A stretch of 64,000 nt of DNA. It comes from Qipengyuania nanhaisediminis (lineage in GTDB: Bacteria > Pseudomonadota > Alphaproteobacteria > Sphingomonadales > Sphingomonadaceae). The position numbers were made by a program, and so were the translations under genes. The notes under the pieces are model-generated. The model worked only from the letters and a program-made list of their open reading frames with translations, made no database searches and was not told the origin of the DNA. Where the stretch lies: assembly GCF_900115585.1 (NCBI RefSeq), contig NZ_FOWZ01000002.1, forward strand, positions 124,001 through 188,000, given 5' to 3'. Below are positions 7,791-19,292 of the stretch, piece by piece. Numbering within the stretch: the first letter of the stretch is position 1; the number at the start of each line of letters is the position of its first letter.

Positions 7791-9857
7791 CTATTCGAGT
7801 TCGAGAATGACCTCGTCCACCGCGAGGCTGTCGCCCTCTCCGGCGTTGATCTTGCCCACGACGGCCTGCTTTTCGGCGCGCAGGATGTTTTCCATCTTCA
7901 TCGCCTCGACCGTGGCGAGCGGCTGTCCGGGCTGGACTTCCTCGCCCTCTGCCACATGCAGTTTCACCAGCAGGCCCGGCATCGGGCAGATCAGCATCTT
8001 GGAAAGATCCGGCGGTTCCTTTTCGATCATGTGACCGGCCAGATGCGCGATCCGCGTCTGGAGGATGCGCAGGTGATGCGTCGCCCCGCGCGTCGTGATC
8101 GCATAGCCGGTACGCGACGGAGCCAGCTGGAAAGTGTAGGTTTCAAGCGGCTCGGCGTCTTCGTCGGCGTTGTTGTCGAACAGGGCCACGTCGATCATGC
8201 GCTGGCCCGGTGTGTACTGCATCTCGATCGTGACCTGCTCACCGTCGACCGTGAGCGCGTTCTCTTCCAGGCGCACTTCGTGGGTGGAGGAGCCTTCTTC
8301 GCGCGTCCCGATCCGGATGGTCCAGTCACCCGGCGCGTATTCGTCGCCGTTCAACTGCTGGTCGATCCGCCGCGCACGGTCGGCATCGGCAGTGGCGATC
8401 ACGCCGCCCACCGCAGCCAGAACGCGCTTGAGTTCGTGGGAAGCAGGCGCGCCCTCGAAGCCTTCGGGATATTCCTCCGCGATGAAGCCGGTGGTCAGCT
8501 CGCCCGAGCGGAACCGCGGGTGCTGCATGATCGCGCTGAGGAAATCGATATTGTGCCCCAGCCCCTCGATCCGGAATGCATCGAGCGCCTGCACCTGAAG
8601 GTCCGCCGCCTCGTCGCGGGTCTCGCCCCAGGTTACGAGCTTGGCGATCATCGGGTCGTAGAACATCGACACCTCGCCGCCTTCGAAGACGCCATCGTCC
8701 ACGCGGACGCCATCGACGCCCCGTCGCCCGTTCTCGGCGCCATCGTCCACCCAGGGCTCGACCGGAGGCTGGTAGTGCACGAGACGACCGGTGGACGGGA
8801 GGAAGCCGCGATAGGGATCTTCCGCATAGACGCGGTTCTCGATCGCCCAACCGTCGATCTTTACATCGTCCTGCGTGATCTCGAGCTTCTCGCCGGCTGC
8901 GACCCGTATCATTTGCTCTACAAGGTCTACACCGGTGATCGCTTCCGTTACAGGATGTTCCACCTGCAGTCGGGTGTTCATTTCGAGGAAGTAGAAGCTC
9001 TCCCCCGTCTTGTCGGCGCCGGAAACGATCAATTCCACGGTGCCTGCGCTATGATAGTCCACCGCCCGCGCCAATGCGACGCATTGCTCGCCCATGGCCT
9101 TGCGCATCTTGGGTGTGACGAAGGGCGACGGCGCTTCCTCGACGACCTTCTGGTGCCGCCGCTGGATCGAGCATTCGCGCTCGTTCAGATAAATGATGTT
9201 GCCGTGCTTATCGCCCAGGATCTGGATTTCGATATGGCGCGGGTTCTCGATGAATTTCTCGATGAAGACCCGGTCGTCGCCGAAGGAGTTCAAACCTTCA
9301 CGCTTGGTCGCCTCGAAACCTTCGCGCACATCCTTTTCGGACCAGGCGAGGCGCATGCCCTTGCCGCCGCCGCCCGCGCTGGCCTTCATCATCACCGGAT
9401 AGCCGATGTCATTGCTGATCTCGACCGCGTGCTCTGTGTCGCGTATTTCACCGACGAAGCCGGGGACGACGTTCACCCCCGCTTCGCGTGCGAGCTTCTT
9501 CGATTCGATCTTGTCGCCCATCGCCGCGATCGCGCCGGTCGGCGGGCCGATGAAAGTGATGTTTTCCTTCGCCAGCGCCTCCACGAAGCTGGCGCGTTCG
9601 GACAGGAAGCCATAGCCCGGATGCACCGCCTCTGCGCCCGTCTGCTTGCAAGCGGCGATGATCCTGTCCGCGATCAGGTAGCTTTCCGCCGCTGGCGCCG
9701 GACCGATATGAACGGCCTCGTCCGCCATGCGCACGAAAGGCGCGCGCGCATCGGCATCGGAATAGACCGCGACAGTGGCGATACCCATGCGCTTGGCGGT
9801 CTTGATGACGCGGCAGGCAATTTCACCGCGGTTGGCGATCAGGATCTTGGAAAACAA
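7791..9857 (-). CDS. pccA: propionyl-CoA carboxylase, biotin-carrying alpha subunit
   Basis: ATP-dependent biotin carboxylase plus biotin carrier of propionyl-CoA carboxylase, which makes methylmalonyl-CoA with PccB. The 688-residue protein has the biotin-carboxylase N domain (MFSKILIANRGEIACRVI), ATP-grasp loop MKASAGGGGKGMRLAW near residue 160, the catalytic NTRLQVEHPVTE, the linking BT domain and a C-terminal biotinyl domain with EAMKMENIL, Lys being biotinylated. The propionyl assignment, over acetyl- or methylcrotonyl-CoA, rests on pccB, the epimerase and the mutase nearby on the same strand. Confidence 0.9.
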   Translation of the reverse strand: MFSKILIANRGEIACRVIKTAKRMGIATVAVYSDADARAPFVRMADEAVHIGPAPAAESYLIADRIIAACKQTGAEAVHPGYGFLSERASFVEALAKENITFIGPPTGAIAAMGDKIESKKLAREAGVNVVPGFVGEIRDTEHAVEISNDIGYPVMMKASAGGGGKGMRLAWSEKDVREGFEATKREGLNSFGDDRVFIEKFIENPRHIEIQILGDKHGNIIYLNERECSIQRRHQKVVEEAPSPFVTPKMRKAMGEQCVALARAVDYHSAGTVELIVSGADKTGESFYFLEMNTRLQVEHPVTEAITGVDLVEQMIRVAAGEKLEITQDDVKIDGWAIENRVYAEDPYRGFLPSTGRLVHYQPPVEPWVDDGAENGRRGVDGVRVDDGVFEGGEVSMFYDPMIAKLVTWGETRDEAADLQVQALDAFRIEGLGHNIDFLSAIMQHPRFRSGELTTGFIAEEYPEGFEGAPASHELKRVLAAVGGVIATADADRARRIDQQLNGDEYAPGDWTIRIGTREEGSSTHEVRLEENALTVDGEQVTIEMQYTPGQRMIDVALFDNNADEDAEPLETYTFQLAPSRTGYAITTRGATHHLRILQTRIAHLAGHMIEKEPPDLSKMLICPMPGLLVKLHVAEGEEVQPGQPLATVEAMKMENILRAEKQAVVGKINAGEGDSLAVDEVILELE

Positions 9858-9931
9858 ACGGGCCTCCGATGCAGGCGAACTAGCGTGAGCAGTCCATGCC
9901 GCAGCGGAGGCCCCGTATCAAGGCAAGTGCC

Positions 9932-10363
9932 TCAATCCCGGTCGATATGACCGATCTGGCGGTCCTGGCGCAGGATCAGGGAGTCGAATTCCTCCCACAG
10001 CGCCTTGGCCTTGGCCTCGCCGCCGACCTGGCGCACGAATTCGGCTTCCCACTTCTTGCCTTCCGGATTTTCGGCCCAGCCCAACTGGGCGATCCCGCCA
10101 CGCATCGGCAAGGCGACGATGCTGTCGTAATCGCCGGTTTGCATGTGGAAATCGATCACGTCGTTATAGCCCAGTGCCGCATCGACCTTTGCGAACATCT
10201 CGATGATTTCGTGGGCACGCTCGCCCTTGCCGGGCTTCCACTTGATCATGTTGACGCGATACCAGTCGACCTTGGAAAGTTCGGGCGTGTGATCGTCCGC
10301 AAAGGCGGGTGTTGCCGGGATGGCGAGGCCAATGGCGGCGGCGGTCAAGATAAGCTTCTTCAT
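9932..10363 (-). CDS. small exported protein of unknown function
   Basis: A 143-residue protein with a clear Sec signal peptide (MKKLILTAAAIGLAIPATPA, cleavage likely after AFA) and a compact mature part of about 120 residues. The mature sequence (VDWYRVNMIKWKPGKGERA, later YDSIVALPMRGG) resembles the pattern of small ferredoxin-like alpha/beta proteins, but no family is assigned. It sits 75 bp upstream of pccA in the same direction, with a 148-bp gap to the preceding gene, so it may have its own promoter. Confidence 0.65.
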   Translation of the reverse strand: MKKLILTAAAIGLAIPATPAFADDHTPELSKVDWYRVNMIKWKPGKGERAHEIIEMFAKVDAALGYNDVIDFHMQTGDYDSIVALPMRGGIAQLGWAENPEGKKWEAEFVRQVGGEAKAKALWEEFDSLILRQDRQIGHIDRD

Positions 10364-10511
10364 GCAGTCTTCCCCCTAGTCAGGAATACGACCCTAAGAA
10401 GCGATCCGTTCGGTTATATGCTGTTGTCCCCCAGCGCGGCGAATTAGCCACCTGAATCAAGCGAGAGTCAAGCAGTCAGCCTAACCCACTGATCCGACCC
10501 CAAATTTTCGG

Positions 10512-11291
10512 TTAGGCCTGGACGAAATCGATCAGGGCATGGGCGTAGTGCTGCGCCCCGCGGCGCTCGCCCTCACCCTCCAGCAGGCCATGCATTGCGG
10601 TTGCGAGACGCGACTGGTTTTCCGCCGATAGGTCACCCAGCGGCGAGACGTAGATGCCGATCGTGAAGAGGATGGCTCCGGTTTCCGGCAGACGCCTCAG
10701 GGTCTGGCGTTCGGAGCGCACGAAGAGCGTTTCGCCGGCATTTTCCGGCGTCACATGCGCAAACGCCTGTTCCGGCGGCTCGGCCACCCAGCGCTGTTCG
10801 CCGGTGGCTGCGATAAACCAGTTGCAGCGCCCGTAAATCGCGCCCGCTTTGAGCTTGGCCATGAAGTGATCGACCCCGCTGGCAAGCTGCTCCTCGTAGC
10901 CCTGGATCGGCGCATGGAGCGCACGCAGCGGCAGACCCAATTTGTCCGCCGGCGTCCAATCCGAAGGCCATGCCACTGCCGCACCGACGAGACGGTACTG
11001 TTCGTCGCCTTCGCGCAGGGTGAGCAGGCACATGTCCTCGTGATGCGCCTTTGCGGCCTCAGCCAATCCACCCGACAGGCCAAGCATGGCGGCAAGATCC
11101 GCCCCGGGAGCCTCACCCTCCGGCGAGAGCTGGATGCCTTCCGGATAGGCCGCAAAGCCTGCCTCACGGGCAGCCAGGTCCGGATCGGGCTGGAGCCAGT
11201 CGCTTTCGTCGAGTTTCGCAAGGCCCATTTTAAGCACTCCGCCGCCGCGTGCCTTCGGCAGCAGGTCGTCGACGGAGAAGCCCAAGCTCAC
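10512..11291 (-). CDS. DUF3445 / haem-dependent oxidative N-demethylase-like protein
   Basis: A 259-residue member of PF11927 (DUF3445), whose characterised members are haem-dependent oxidative N-demethylases related to the dimethylamine monooxygenase alpha subunit. Family features visible are the central [25 protein letters not shown] and the C-terminal [17 protein letters not shown] block. A GTG start at 11291 overlapping the bioB stop by 4 bases (GTGA) is chosen over 11315, since the longer form would run 28 bases into bioB. The coupling places it in the mutase/bioB operon; a role in methylamine or other N-methyl metabolism is only an inference. Confidence 0.75.
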   Translation of the reverse strand: MSLGFSVDDLLPKARGGGVLKMGLAKLDESDWLQPDPDLAAREAGFAAYPEGIQLSPEGEAPGADLAAMLGLSGGLAEAAKAHHEDMCLLTLREGDEQYRLVGAAVAWPSDWTPADKLGLPLRALHAPIQGYEEQLASGVDHFMAKLKAGAIYGRCNWFIAATGEQRWVAEPPEQAFAHVTPENAGETLFVRSERQTLRRLPETGAILFTIGIYVSPLGDLSAENQSRLATAMHGLLEGEGERRGAQHYAHALIDFVQA

Positions 11292-12301
11292 TCGGCAGGC
11301 TCCGCCACCTTGCAAGCCCGCATCGGCTCCTCCTGTGCAAGCGCGGTGAGGCCCAGCTTGGCAAAGAGCGCCGCATCGCTGTCATCGCCCGCATTGGGCG
11401 CGGTCAGCAGCTTGTCGCCGGTGAAGATCGAGTTCGCACCAGCCATGAAGCACAGAGCCTGCGTCGCCTCGGACATAGACTCGCGGCCTGCGGACAGTCG
11501 CACCATGCTCATCGGCATCGCGATACGCGCCACGGCCACGGTGCGGACGAATTCGATATCGTCGATCTTGGCGAGCGGCGTATCGGCCAGCATGTCGCCT
11601 AGCACCGTGCCCTTGACCGGCACCAGCGCATTGACCGGCACGCTTTCGGGATGGCGTTCGAGGGTGGCGAGCGTGTGGACGAAGCCCACCCGGTCCTCGC
11701 GCGTTTCGCCCATGCCCACGATCCCGCCGCTGCACACATTGATGCCCGCATCGCGCACGTTTTGCAGAGTGTCGAGCCGGTCCTGGTAATTGCGCGTCGA
11801 GATCACGCGCTCGTAATATTCCGGCCCGGTGTCGACATTGTGATTGTAGTAATCGAGGCCCGCTTCCTTGAGCATGTCCGCCTGTTTCGGCGTCAGCATG
11901 CCCAGCGTCATGCAGGTTTCCAGCCCCATGGCGCGCACGCCCTTCACGATCTCGACGATCGCGGGCATGTCGCGGTCCTTGGGATTGCGCCAGGCCGCGC
12001 CCATGCAGAAGCGCTGCGAGCCTGCATCCTTCGCCTGCGCCGCGCGCTGGAGGACCGATTGCACCTCCATCAGCTTGGTCGCCTCGACCCCGCTGTCGGC
12101 CTTCACCGACTGCGAGCAATAGCCGCAATCCTCCGGACACCCGCCGGTCTTGATCGACAGCAGCGTGCAGAGCTGGATCTGCTCGGGCGGATGGAACTCC
12201 CGGTGCACAGTGGCGGCGCGGAACAGCAGTTCGGTGAAGGGAAGGTCGAAGAGCTCCGCGATTTCCTCGCGGGTCCAGTCGGTGCGGATTTTAGAATGCA
12301 T
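11288..12301 (-). CDS. bioB: biotin synthase
   Basis: Radical-SAM enzyme that inserts sulfur into dethiobiotin. The 337-residue product has the CxxxCxxC iron-sulfur motif in [13 protein letters not shown] near residue 52, the second-cluster region with [12 protein letters not shown], and the conserved [12 protein letters not shown]. The ATG at 12301 overlaps the stop of the small membrane ORF by one base (TGATG). A TTG one codon upstream is possible but unneeded. No other bio genes are adjacent: its place behind the methylmalonyl-CoA mutase suggests supply of biotin to the PccA carrier. Confidence 0.95.
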   Translation of the reverse strand: MHSKIRTDWTREEIAELFDLPFTELLFRAATVHREFHPPEQIQLCTLLSIKTGGCPEDCGYCSQSVKADSGVEATKLMEVQSVLQRAAQAKDAGSQRFCMGAAWRNPKDRDMPAIVEIVKGVRAMGLETCMTLGMLTPKQADMLKEAGLDYYNHNVDTGPEYYERVISTRNYQDRLDTLQNVRDAGINVCSGGIVGMGETREDRVGFVHTLATLERHPESVPVNALVPVKGTVLGDMLADTPLAKIDDIEFVRTVAVARIAMPMSMVRLSAGRESMSEATQALCFMAGANSIFTGDKLLTAPNAGDDSDAALFAKLGLTALAQEEPMRACKVAEPAE

Positions 12302-12582
12302 CAAGAAGCCTCAGTTTGACGAAAAACAGCAAAGGTCACAATGCTCGCGAGTACAAAGCCGAACACGGCATCGGAAAAACCTACTGCTCCGCGGCTGAGC
12401 AGCCATACGCCGAGCGCTATCACAGCAGCTATCCAGATTGCGATCGTTAGTTTTTTAAGACGCGGTGGATCCGATTTCAGATTGCTTCCCCTGACCAATC
12501 GCAGTCCTATCCATGCTCCAACTGAGACTGCAACTAAGACGACTACTACAGTCAAAGCCGCTACAAGTTGGTTGTCGCTCAC
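12301..12582 (-). CDS. small membrane protein (93 aa) between mutase and bioB
   Basis: GTG-started ORF overlapping the mutase stop by 4 bases (GTGA) and touching bioB (TGATG), so it is almost certainly translated as part of the operon. The sequence predicts three transmembrane helices, about residues 6-30 ([19 protein letters not shown]), 44-63 ([18 protein letters not shown]) and 68-87 ([19 protein letters not shown]). No family or motif is recognised, and it has no detectable similarity by eye to the other small membrane ORF behind pccB. Confidence 0.65.
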   Translation of the reverse strand: MSDNQLVAALTVVVVLVAVSVGAWIGLRLVRGSNLKSDPPRLKKLTIAIWIAAVIALGVWLLSRGAVGFSDAVFGFVLASIVTFAVFRQTEAS

Positions 12583-14735
12583 TCCGCCGCCTCGTCCAGA
12601 TCCTCCCCAGCAGGCGGCATGTTGTGGCCCAGTAGGCGCAGCACGTCCGCTGCACATTCGACGACATTGCTGCCCGGGCCGTAGATGCCCTGCACCCCGG
12701 CATCGCGCAGGAAGTCGTAATCCTTCTGCGGAATCACGCCTCCGGCAATGACCTTGATGTCGCTGCGGCCAGCTTCCTTCAGCAGGGTGATGAGTTCGGG
12801 GATGAGCGTCTTGTGCCCCGCCGCAAGGCTGCTCGCGCCGATTGCGTCGACGTCGTTCTCCAGAGCCATGTCGCGCGTTTCCGCAGGCGTCTGGAACAGC
12901 GGGCCGGAGACGACCTCGAAGCCCATGTCGGCAAAGGCGGATGCGATCACATTCGCGCCGCGGTCGTGGCCGTCCTGGCCCATCTTGGCGACCATCAGCT
13001 TGGGCGCACGTCCAAGACGGCGCTCGACGGCCTTCACCCCTTCGACCACTTGGCGGTAACGATCGTCGTCCGAATAGGCTTCGGAATAAACCCCGCGCAC
13101 GGGCTTCGGCATGGTGTCGTAGCGGCCATAGGCGTCTTCCATCGCCTGGCTGATTTCGCCGAGCGTCGCATCGTGGCGTGCAGCCTCGACCGCGAGTTCG
13201 AGCAGATTGCCCTCGCGCTGCGCAGCGCCGCGTGCCAGCGCGTCGAGCGCGGCCTTGCAAGCGAATTCGTCGCGGCCTGCACGGACCTTTTCAAGGCGCG
13301 CAATCTGGCTCTGACGCACGGCGTGGTTGTCGATATCGAGCGTGTCGATCTCGTCTTCCTTGTCGCGGCGGTATTTGTTGACGCCCACGATCACCGTCTC
13401 GCCCCGGTCGACGCTCGCCTGCTTGGCAGCGGCCGCCTGCTCGATCTGCGCCTTGGGTTTGCCACTGGCGACGTACTCAGTCATTCCGCCTGCCGCCTCG
13501 ACCTCGTCGAGCATCTTTTTCGCCTCGTCCACCAGCGCGGCGGTGAGGCTTTCGATGTAATAGCTGCCGCCCAGGGGATCGGCGACATTGGTGATGCCGG
13601 TCTCTTCCTGGATCACCAGCTGCGTGTTGCGCGCGATGCGGGCGGAGAAGTCGGTCGGCAGCGCAATCGCCTCGTCCAGCGCATTGGTGTGAAGCGACTG
13701 CGTGCCGCCCAGCACCGCCGCCATCGCTTCGATCGTGGTGCGGATGACGTTGTTGTAGGGGTCCTGCTCCTGCAGCGAGACACCGGACGTCTGGCAGTGG
13801 GTGCGCAGCATCTTCGACTTGGGGTTTTCGGCCCCCAGCCCTTCCATCACATCATGCCACAGCGCACGCGCGGCGCGCATCTTGGCGATCTCCATGAAGA
13901 AGTTCATGCCGATGCCCCAGAAGAAGGACAGGCGGGGCGCGAAGGCGTCGATATCGAGGCCCGCTTCCATCGCGCGCTTGGCATATTCCTTGCCGTCGGC
14001 GATGGTAAAGGCGAGTTCCTGCACCGCCGTCGCCCCGGCCTCGTGCATGTGATAGCCCGAGATCGAAATACTGTTGAATTTCGGCATGTTGGCCGAGGTA
14101 TATGCGATGATGTCCGAAACGATCCGCATGCTCGGTTCGGGCGGGTAGATATAGGTATTGCGGACCATGAACTCCTTGAGGATGTCGTTCTGGATGGTCC
14201 CGGCGAGCTTGTCCTGGCTCACCCCCTGCCGCTCCGCCGCGACGATGTAGAACGCCATCACCGGGATCACCGCGCCGTTCATCGTCATCGACACGCTCAT
14301 GTCGTCGAGCGGGATCTGGTCGAACAGGATTTCCATGTCGCGCACGGTGTCGATCGCGACGCCCGCCTTGCCGACATCGCCGACCACGCGCGGGTGGTCG
14401 CTGTCATAGCCGCGATGGGTGGCAAGGTCGAAAGCGACCGAAAGGCCCTTCTGACCCGCGGCAAGGTTGCGGCGATAGAAGGCGTTCGATTCCTCGGCGG
14501 TCGAGAAGCCCGCATACTGGCGGATGGTCCACGGACGGCCGGTGTACATCGAGGCATAAGGCCCGCGCGTGAACGGCGCGATTCCGGGCACGCCGGGCTC
14601 GAGACCTTCGGTATCCTCGCTGGTGTAGAGCGGCTTTACCTCGATGCCTTCGGGCGTGTGCCAGGTCAGGTCGCGGCCCTTCACTTCCTTGTCGGCGCGG
14701 GCCTTCCAGTCGTCGTATGTCGGCTTGTCAGTCAT
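12579..14735 (-). CDS. scpA: methylmalonyl-CoA mutase
   Basis: Adenosylcobalamin-dependent isomerase converting (R)-methylmalonyl-CoA to succinyl-CoA. The single 718-residue chain has the catalytic TIM barrel ([20 protein letters not shown] near residue 80) and the C-terminal B12-binding domain with the base-off ligand motif [11 protein letters not shown], then [10 protein letters not shown] and VIAGGVIP. The ATG at 14735 ([10 protein letters not shown]) is preferred to a GTG six codons earlier. It begins 22 bp after the epimerase stop, giving an mce-mcm operon. Confidence 0.96.
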   Translation of the reverse strand: MTDKPTYDDWKARADKEVKGRDLTWHTPEGIEVKPLYTSEDTEGLEPGVPGIAPFTRGPYASMYTGRPWTIRQYAGFSTAEESNAFYRRNLAAGQKGLSVAFDLATHRGYDSDHPRVVGDVGKAGVAIDTVRDMEILFDQIPLDDMSVSMTMNGAVIPVMAFYIVAAERQGVSQDKLAGTIQNDILKEFMVRNTYIYPPEPSMRIVSDIIAYTSANMPKFNSISISGYHMHEAGATAVQELAFTIADGKEYAKRAMEAGLDIDAFAPRLSFFWGIGMNFFMEIAKMRAARALWHDVMEGLGAENPKSKMLRTHCQTSGVSLQEQDPYNNVIRTTIEAMAAVLGGTQSLHTNALDEAIALPTDFSARIARNTQLVIQEETGITNVADPLGGSYYIESLTAALVDEAKKMLDEVEAAGGMTEYVASGKPKAQIEQAAAAKQASVDRGETVIVGVNKYRRDKEDEIDTLDIDNHAVRQSQIARLEKVRAGRDEFACKAALDALARGAAQREGNLLELAVEAARHDATLGEISQAMEDAYGRYDTMPKPVRGVYSEAYSDDDRYRQVVEGVKAVERRLGRAPKLMVAKMGQDGHDRGANVIASAFADMGFEVVSGPLFQTPAETRDMALENDVDAIGASSLAAGHKTLIPELITLLKEAGRSDIKVIAGGVIPQKDYDFLRDAGVQGIYGPGSNVVECAADVLRLLGHNMPPAGEDLDEAAE

Positions 14736-14757
14736 CGTGAGTTCCGTGTCCACGCGG

Positions 14758-15207
14758 TCAGTTCGACCAGTGCGCGTTTTCCTTGGGGGTTTCCATGATT
14801 TCGGTCAGCTGGCCCATCATGTCCTTGGGGTGGAGGAAGAAGATCGGCGTGCCGTGTGCGCCGATGCGCGTCGGGCCGAGGATACGCTTGCCCATGTCCT
14901 CGAACCACTTGCGCGCGTCCTCGATGTCCTCGACTTCGTAGCAGACGTGGTGCTGCGCGCCCGAGGGGTTCTTCTCGAGAAATTTGGCGATGGGGCTGTC
15001 TTCGCCCAGCGGCTCGATCAGTTCGATCTGTGTGCCGTTGGTGCCATTCTCGCCCGGAGTGTCGACGAAGCAGACCTTCACGCCCTGCGCTTCCAGATCG
15101 AACGGCTTGTGAAAGCGCGTCGCGCCCATGACATCGCGGTAATAGCGGATCGATTCCTCGATCGACGGCGTCGCGACACCGATGTGATTGAGACGGCCGA
15201 GCTTCAT
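14758..15207 (-). CDS. mce: methylmalonyl-CoA epimerase
   Basis: Metal-dependent VOC-fold enzyme interconverting (S)- and (R)-methylmalonyl-CoA between PCC and the mutase. The 149-residue protein shows [18 protein letters not shown] at the N-terminus, the metal ligands His (NHIG), the central [14 protein letters not shown] and the C-terminal [18 protein letters not shown] with the catalytic/metal Glu. Start ATG 15207 has GGAGGA upstream. A 17-codon copy of its start lies at 17428-17481, beyond the S9 peptidase gene. Confidence 0.95.
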   Translation of the reverse strand: MKLGRLNHIGVATPSIEESIRYYRDVMGATRFHKPFDLEAQGVKVCFVDTPGENGTNGTQIELIEPLGEDSPIAKFLEKNPSGAQHHVCYEVEDIEDARKWFEDMGKRILGPTRIGAHGTPIFFLHPKDMMGQLTEIMETPKENAHWSN

Positions 15208-15230
15208 GCGTCATCCTCCAGAACAGAAAC

Positions 15231-15258
15231 GGCGCGCCCCTGCAAACAGGAGCGCGCC
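15231..15258 (-). terminator. hairpin terminator behind the S9 peptidase gene
   Basis: GGCGCGC pairs with GCGCGCC, one C/A mismatch, then CCTG pairs with CAGG around a 4-base loop. On the minus strand the stem is followed by a T-rich GTTTCTGTTC. It lies between the S9 peptidase stop and the epimerase start, so the peptidase gene appears to be terminated separately from the mce-mcm operon. Confidence 0.6.
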
Positions 15259-15286
15259 GCTTCTTTGGAACGTCGGCAGGCAGCAA

Positions 15287-17326
15287 TCAACCGCCGCTTT
15301 CGACATCTCCCAGTCCTTCGACATATTCGGCACCGGCGAGGATTTCCGCCGAACTGCCTTCGAAGCTGTCGCCGATGGGCTGCGTACGGCCGCCGAGGCA
15401 GGTGCCGAGGAAGCCTTCCATCGCCGCGAAGAAGCTCAGCCGGTTTTCCGGTTTCTGGAAGCCGTGCCCTTCGTCGGGATAGTTGATGTAGGTGACGGGC
15501 AGGTTCTTCGCCTGCATGGCCTCCACCAAATTGTCGGCTTCCTGCTTGGTCACGCGCGGGTCGTTGCCGCCCTGCCCCACGAGCAGGGGCACGCGAATGT
15601 CGTCGATCCGGCTGATGGCCGAGCGCGCTAGCAGGTCCTTGCGCTGTTCTGGATCGGCGGGATCGCCGACATAGCGATACCAGGTCCCGGCGAGGAACGG
15701 CTTCCAGTATTCGGGGAAGCTCTCGATCAGGGTGACGAGGCTCGACGGGCCGACGATGTCGACACCGCAGGCGAAGCGGTCGGGCGTGAAGGCAACGCCG
15801 GTCAGCGTCGCATAGCCGCCGTAGCTGCCCCCGCCGATCGCGACCTTGTCTTCCTGCGCAATGCCCTCCGAAATCGCCCAGTCGACCGCGTCGATCAGGT
15901 CGGTGTGCATCTTGCCGGCAAATTCGCCGACGGCGGCATTGGTGAAGTCCTTGCCGAAGCCGGTCGAGCCGCGGTAATTGACGCTCAATACCGCATAGCC
16001 GCGATTGGCCATCCACTGGTGCACCGTGTTGTAGCCGTAGCTGTCGCGTGCCCACGGGCCGCCATGGACCCACAGCAGCATCGGGACCGCTTCGTCCGGA
16101 CGCCCGTCGCCATCGGGATCGCTGCCCGGCGGCAGGGTGAGGTAGGACACAAGCGTCTTGCCGTCCGAAGACTTGAGCTCCAGCGGGTGCATCGGCTGCA
16201 GCGGAGCATCGGCGAGATCGGGACGTGTCACGAACCACGGCGTCAGCGTCAGCGCAGTCCGATCATAGACATGATATTGGCCCGGAGCCTCTGCAGAGCC
16301 ACCCCATACAATCCATTTGCTGTCGTCTTCGGTCCGCGAAAGGATCTGGTACTCTCCGTCGATCTTCGAGGAGAGGAACTGCAGTTCCTTGGCCGCCTCG
16401 TCGTTCAGCGCCTGCCATTCTTCCTGGAGGTAATTGGTTGAATAGGCGATCGGCTCGTAAGTCTCGTTATCGACCAGCACGCGGCTCAGGTCCGCCTTGT
16501 CCGGTTCGATCAGAAGCGAACGCTCGCCCGTCGTCAGGTCGATGGCGAAGCCTGCCGCCAAGTTCCGCTCGCGGCTGTCGATCATGTAGACCGTGTTGTT
16601 GTCGCGCGAGAAGCCGACGATATTGGTGTTGAGCATGTCCTCGCTGGGAATGTCGGCGAAGACTTCGCCCGGCGTCATATCCTCGTTGAGATAGACCGCC
16701 TTCATGCCGCCGTCCGGCTGCGGGGCCAGCGCCATGCGCGGCTTGTAGGTGTTGTCGGTGACCCAAGCGGCATAGCCGGGGTTCTCCGCGACCAGCGTGC
16801 GCTCGCCCGTCTCGATATTGTATTCATAGAGATCGGTCAGCTGCGGGTTACGCTCATTCGTGCCGACCAGGATCACGCCGGGCCGGTCGCGGCTGGCGCC
16901 CATCAGCTGCGCGCGGATGCCGTCGGGCAGCGGGGTCAAGTCGCGCGTCTCGCCGGTTTCGGGATTGGCGGCATAGACGTGGAAGTTCTCGTCGCCGTCA
17001 TTGTCCTTCACGAACAATACGTACTGGCTGTCGACGGTCCACTGGTGGTTGGAAATGCCGCGATGGCGGTCGTCGGTCACGACCTTGCCGTTCGAAGGAT
17101 CGCTGGCAGACGCGACCCAGACGTTCATCACGCCTTCGTCGGGCGCGATCCAGCTGACCCACTGGCCGTCCGGGCTGATGCGGCCCTGGCTGGCCACGGG
17201 ATTGCCGAACAATTCGTCCCGGTCGATCAGCTCGTAATCGGAAAGGGCGTGATGTTCGGCATGGCCGACGCCCGTCATCAACGCCGAACCTGCGAGCGCA
17301 GCGGCGGCTAGGGAAATTTTCTTCAT
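15287..17326 (-). CDS. secreted S9-family prolyl oligopeptidase-like peptidase
   Basis: A 679-residue serine peptidase with an N-terminal Sec signal (MKKISLAAAALAGSALMTGV) followed by a seven-bladed beta-propeller region (repeats such as DGQWVSWIAPDEG and SKWIVWGGS) and a C-terminal alpha/beta-hydrolase domain. The nucleophile motif is GGGSYGGYAT near residue 500, the acid is expected in LLVGQGGNDPRV and the His in DEGHGFQKPENR. It acts on peptides in the periplasm or outside the cell. It splits the pccB and mce genes and is bounded by a terminator and by a duplicated fragment of mce, so it looks like a later insertion. Confidence 0.9.
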   Translation of the reverse strand: MKKISLAAAALAGSALMTGVGHAEHHALSDYELIDRDELFGNPVASQGRISPDGQWVSWIAPDEGVMNVWVASASDPSNGKVVTDDRHRGISNHQWTVDSQYVLFVKDNDGDENFHVYAANPETGETRDLTPLPDGIRAQLMGASRDRPGVILVGTNERNPQLTDLYEYNIETGERTLVAENPGYAAWVTDNTYKPRMALAPQPDGGMKAVYLNEDMTPGEVFADIPSEDMLNTNIVGFSRDNNTVYMIDSRERNLAAGFAIDLTTGERSLLIEPDKADLSRVLVDNETYEPIAYSTNYLQEEWQALNDEAAKELQFLSSKIDGEYQILSRTEDDSKWIVWGGSAEAPGQYHVYDRTALTLTPWFVTRPDLADAPLQPMHPLELKSSDGKTLVSYLTLPPGSDPDGDGRPDEAVPMLLWVHGGPWARDSYGYNTVHQWMANRGYAVLSVNYRGSTGFGKDFTNAAVGEFAGKMHTDLIDAVDWAISEGIAQEDKVAIGGGSYGGYATLTGVAFTPDRFACGVDIVGPSSLVTLIESFPEYWKPFLAGTWYRYVGDPADPEQRKDLLARSAISRIDDIRVPLLVGQGGNDPRVTKQEADNLVEAMQAKNLPVTYINYPDEGHGFQKPENRLSFFAAMEGFLGTCLGGRTQPIGDSFEGSSAEILAGAEYVEGLGDVESGG

Positions 17327-17427
17327 GAAGTCAGTCTCCTCTCGATGACGGGGAGACTAACCGGGGGAGACTGTGTTGTCTAGGTAACACGCCCTCTCGC
17401 GGCGCGGGCCTCGATGGACGGCAGAGT

Positions 17428-17481
17428 TCAGTCGATTAAGGGGGTAGCAACGCGGATATGGTTGGGACGGCCGAGTTTCAT
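17428..17481 (-). pseudogene. 17-codon duplicated fragment of the methylmalonyl-CoA epimerase start
   Basis: Reading the minus strand from 17481 gives MKLGRPNHIRVATPLID and then TGA, against [17 protein letters not shown] at the true epimerase start. Fourteen of seventeen residues agree. Its ATG overlaps the stop of the upstream small membrane ORF by 4 bases (ATGA). It is a non-functional remnant of an older mce position directly behind that ORF. Confidence 0.75.
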
Positions 17482-17700
17482 AACCAATACCTCACATCGA
17501 GCCCAAAGACGCTCAGCGTTATCAGTATCGCGAAAACTGCGATCATCCAATGGACCGAAAACCAGAACCAATATCCGGCGGGATCGTCGACACGAGTGCA
17601 CGCGAACGGTGCGATCCCGAATGACTTCCTACGTGTTCCCTGAACTGCCGTAACGAGGGCAAGTAAAGTTGCCGCCGCGACTAGCCAAGGTAGATAGATT

Positions 17701-17717
<17 letters not shown>
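17478..17717 (-). pseudogene. small membrane-protein ORF behind pccB, start codon not identifiable
   Basis: An open frame of about 75-80 codons reads [20 protein letters not shown] (first membrane helix), a basic/polar middle, then YWFWFSVHWMIAVFAILITL (second helix) and ends in VRYWL. It follows pccB with a short overlap. The natural start position carries ATA ATA instead of ATG/GTG/TTG; the nearest in-frame ATG upstream (17777) lies deep in pccB and gives a non-family Ser/Arg-rich N-terminus. Either a rare ATA start is used or the gene has lost its start. Its stop overlaps the mce remnant. Confidence 0.4.
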
Positions 17718-19233
<1,516 letters not shown>

Positions 19234-19292
19234 GCTCTCTCCGTAAATTCTCTCGCGAAGCGCCTAGAGCGCGCAGTGGCGAAGCGTCAATG

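Noticed and set aside
7956-9950. 664-codon plus-strand ORF opposite pccA
   Set aside because: It is the antisense shadow of pccA in GC-rich DNA; no ribosome-binding site or domain, while the minus strand is a clear biotin carboxylase.
12813-14798. 661-codon plus-strand ORF opposite the mutase
   Set aside because: Antisense shadow of scpA; composition is His/Arg/Asp-rich without family pattern.
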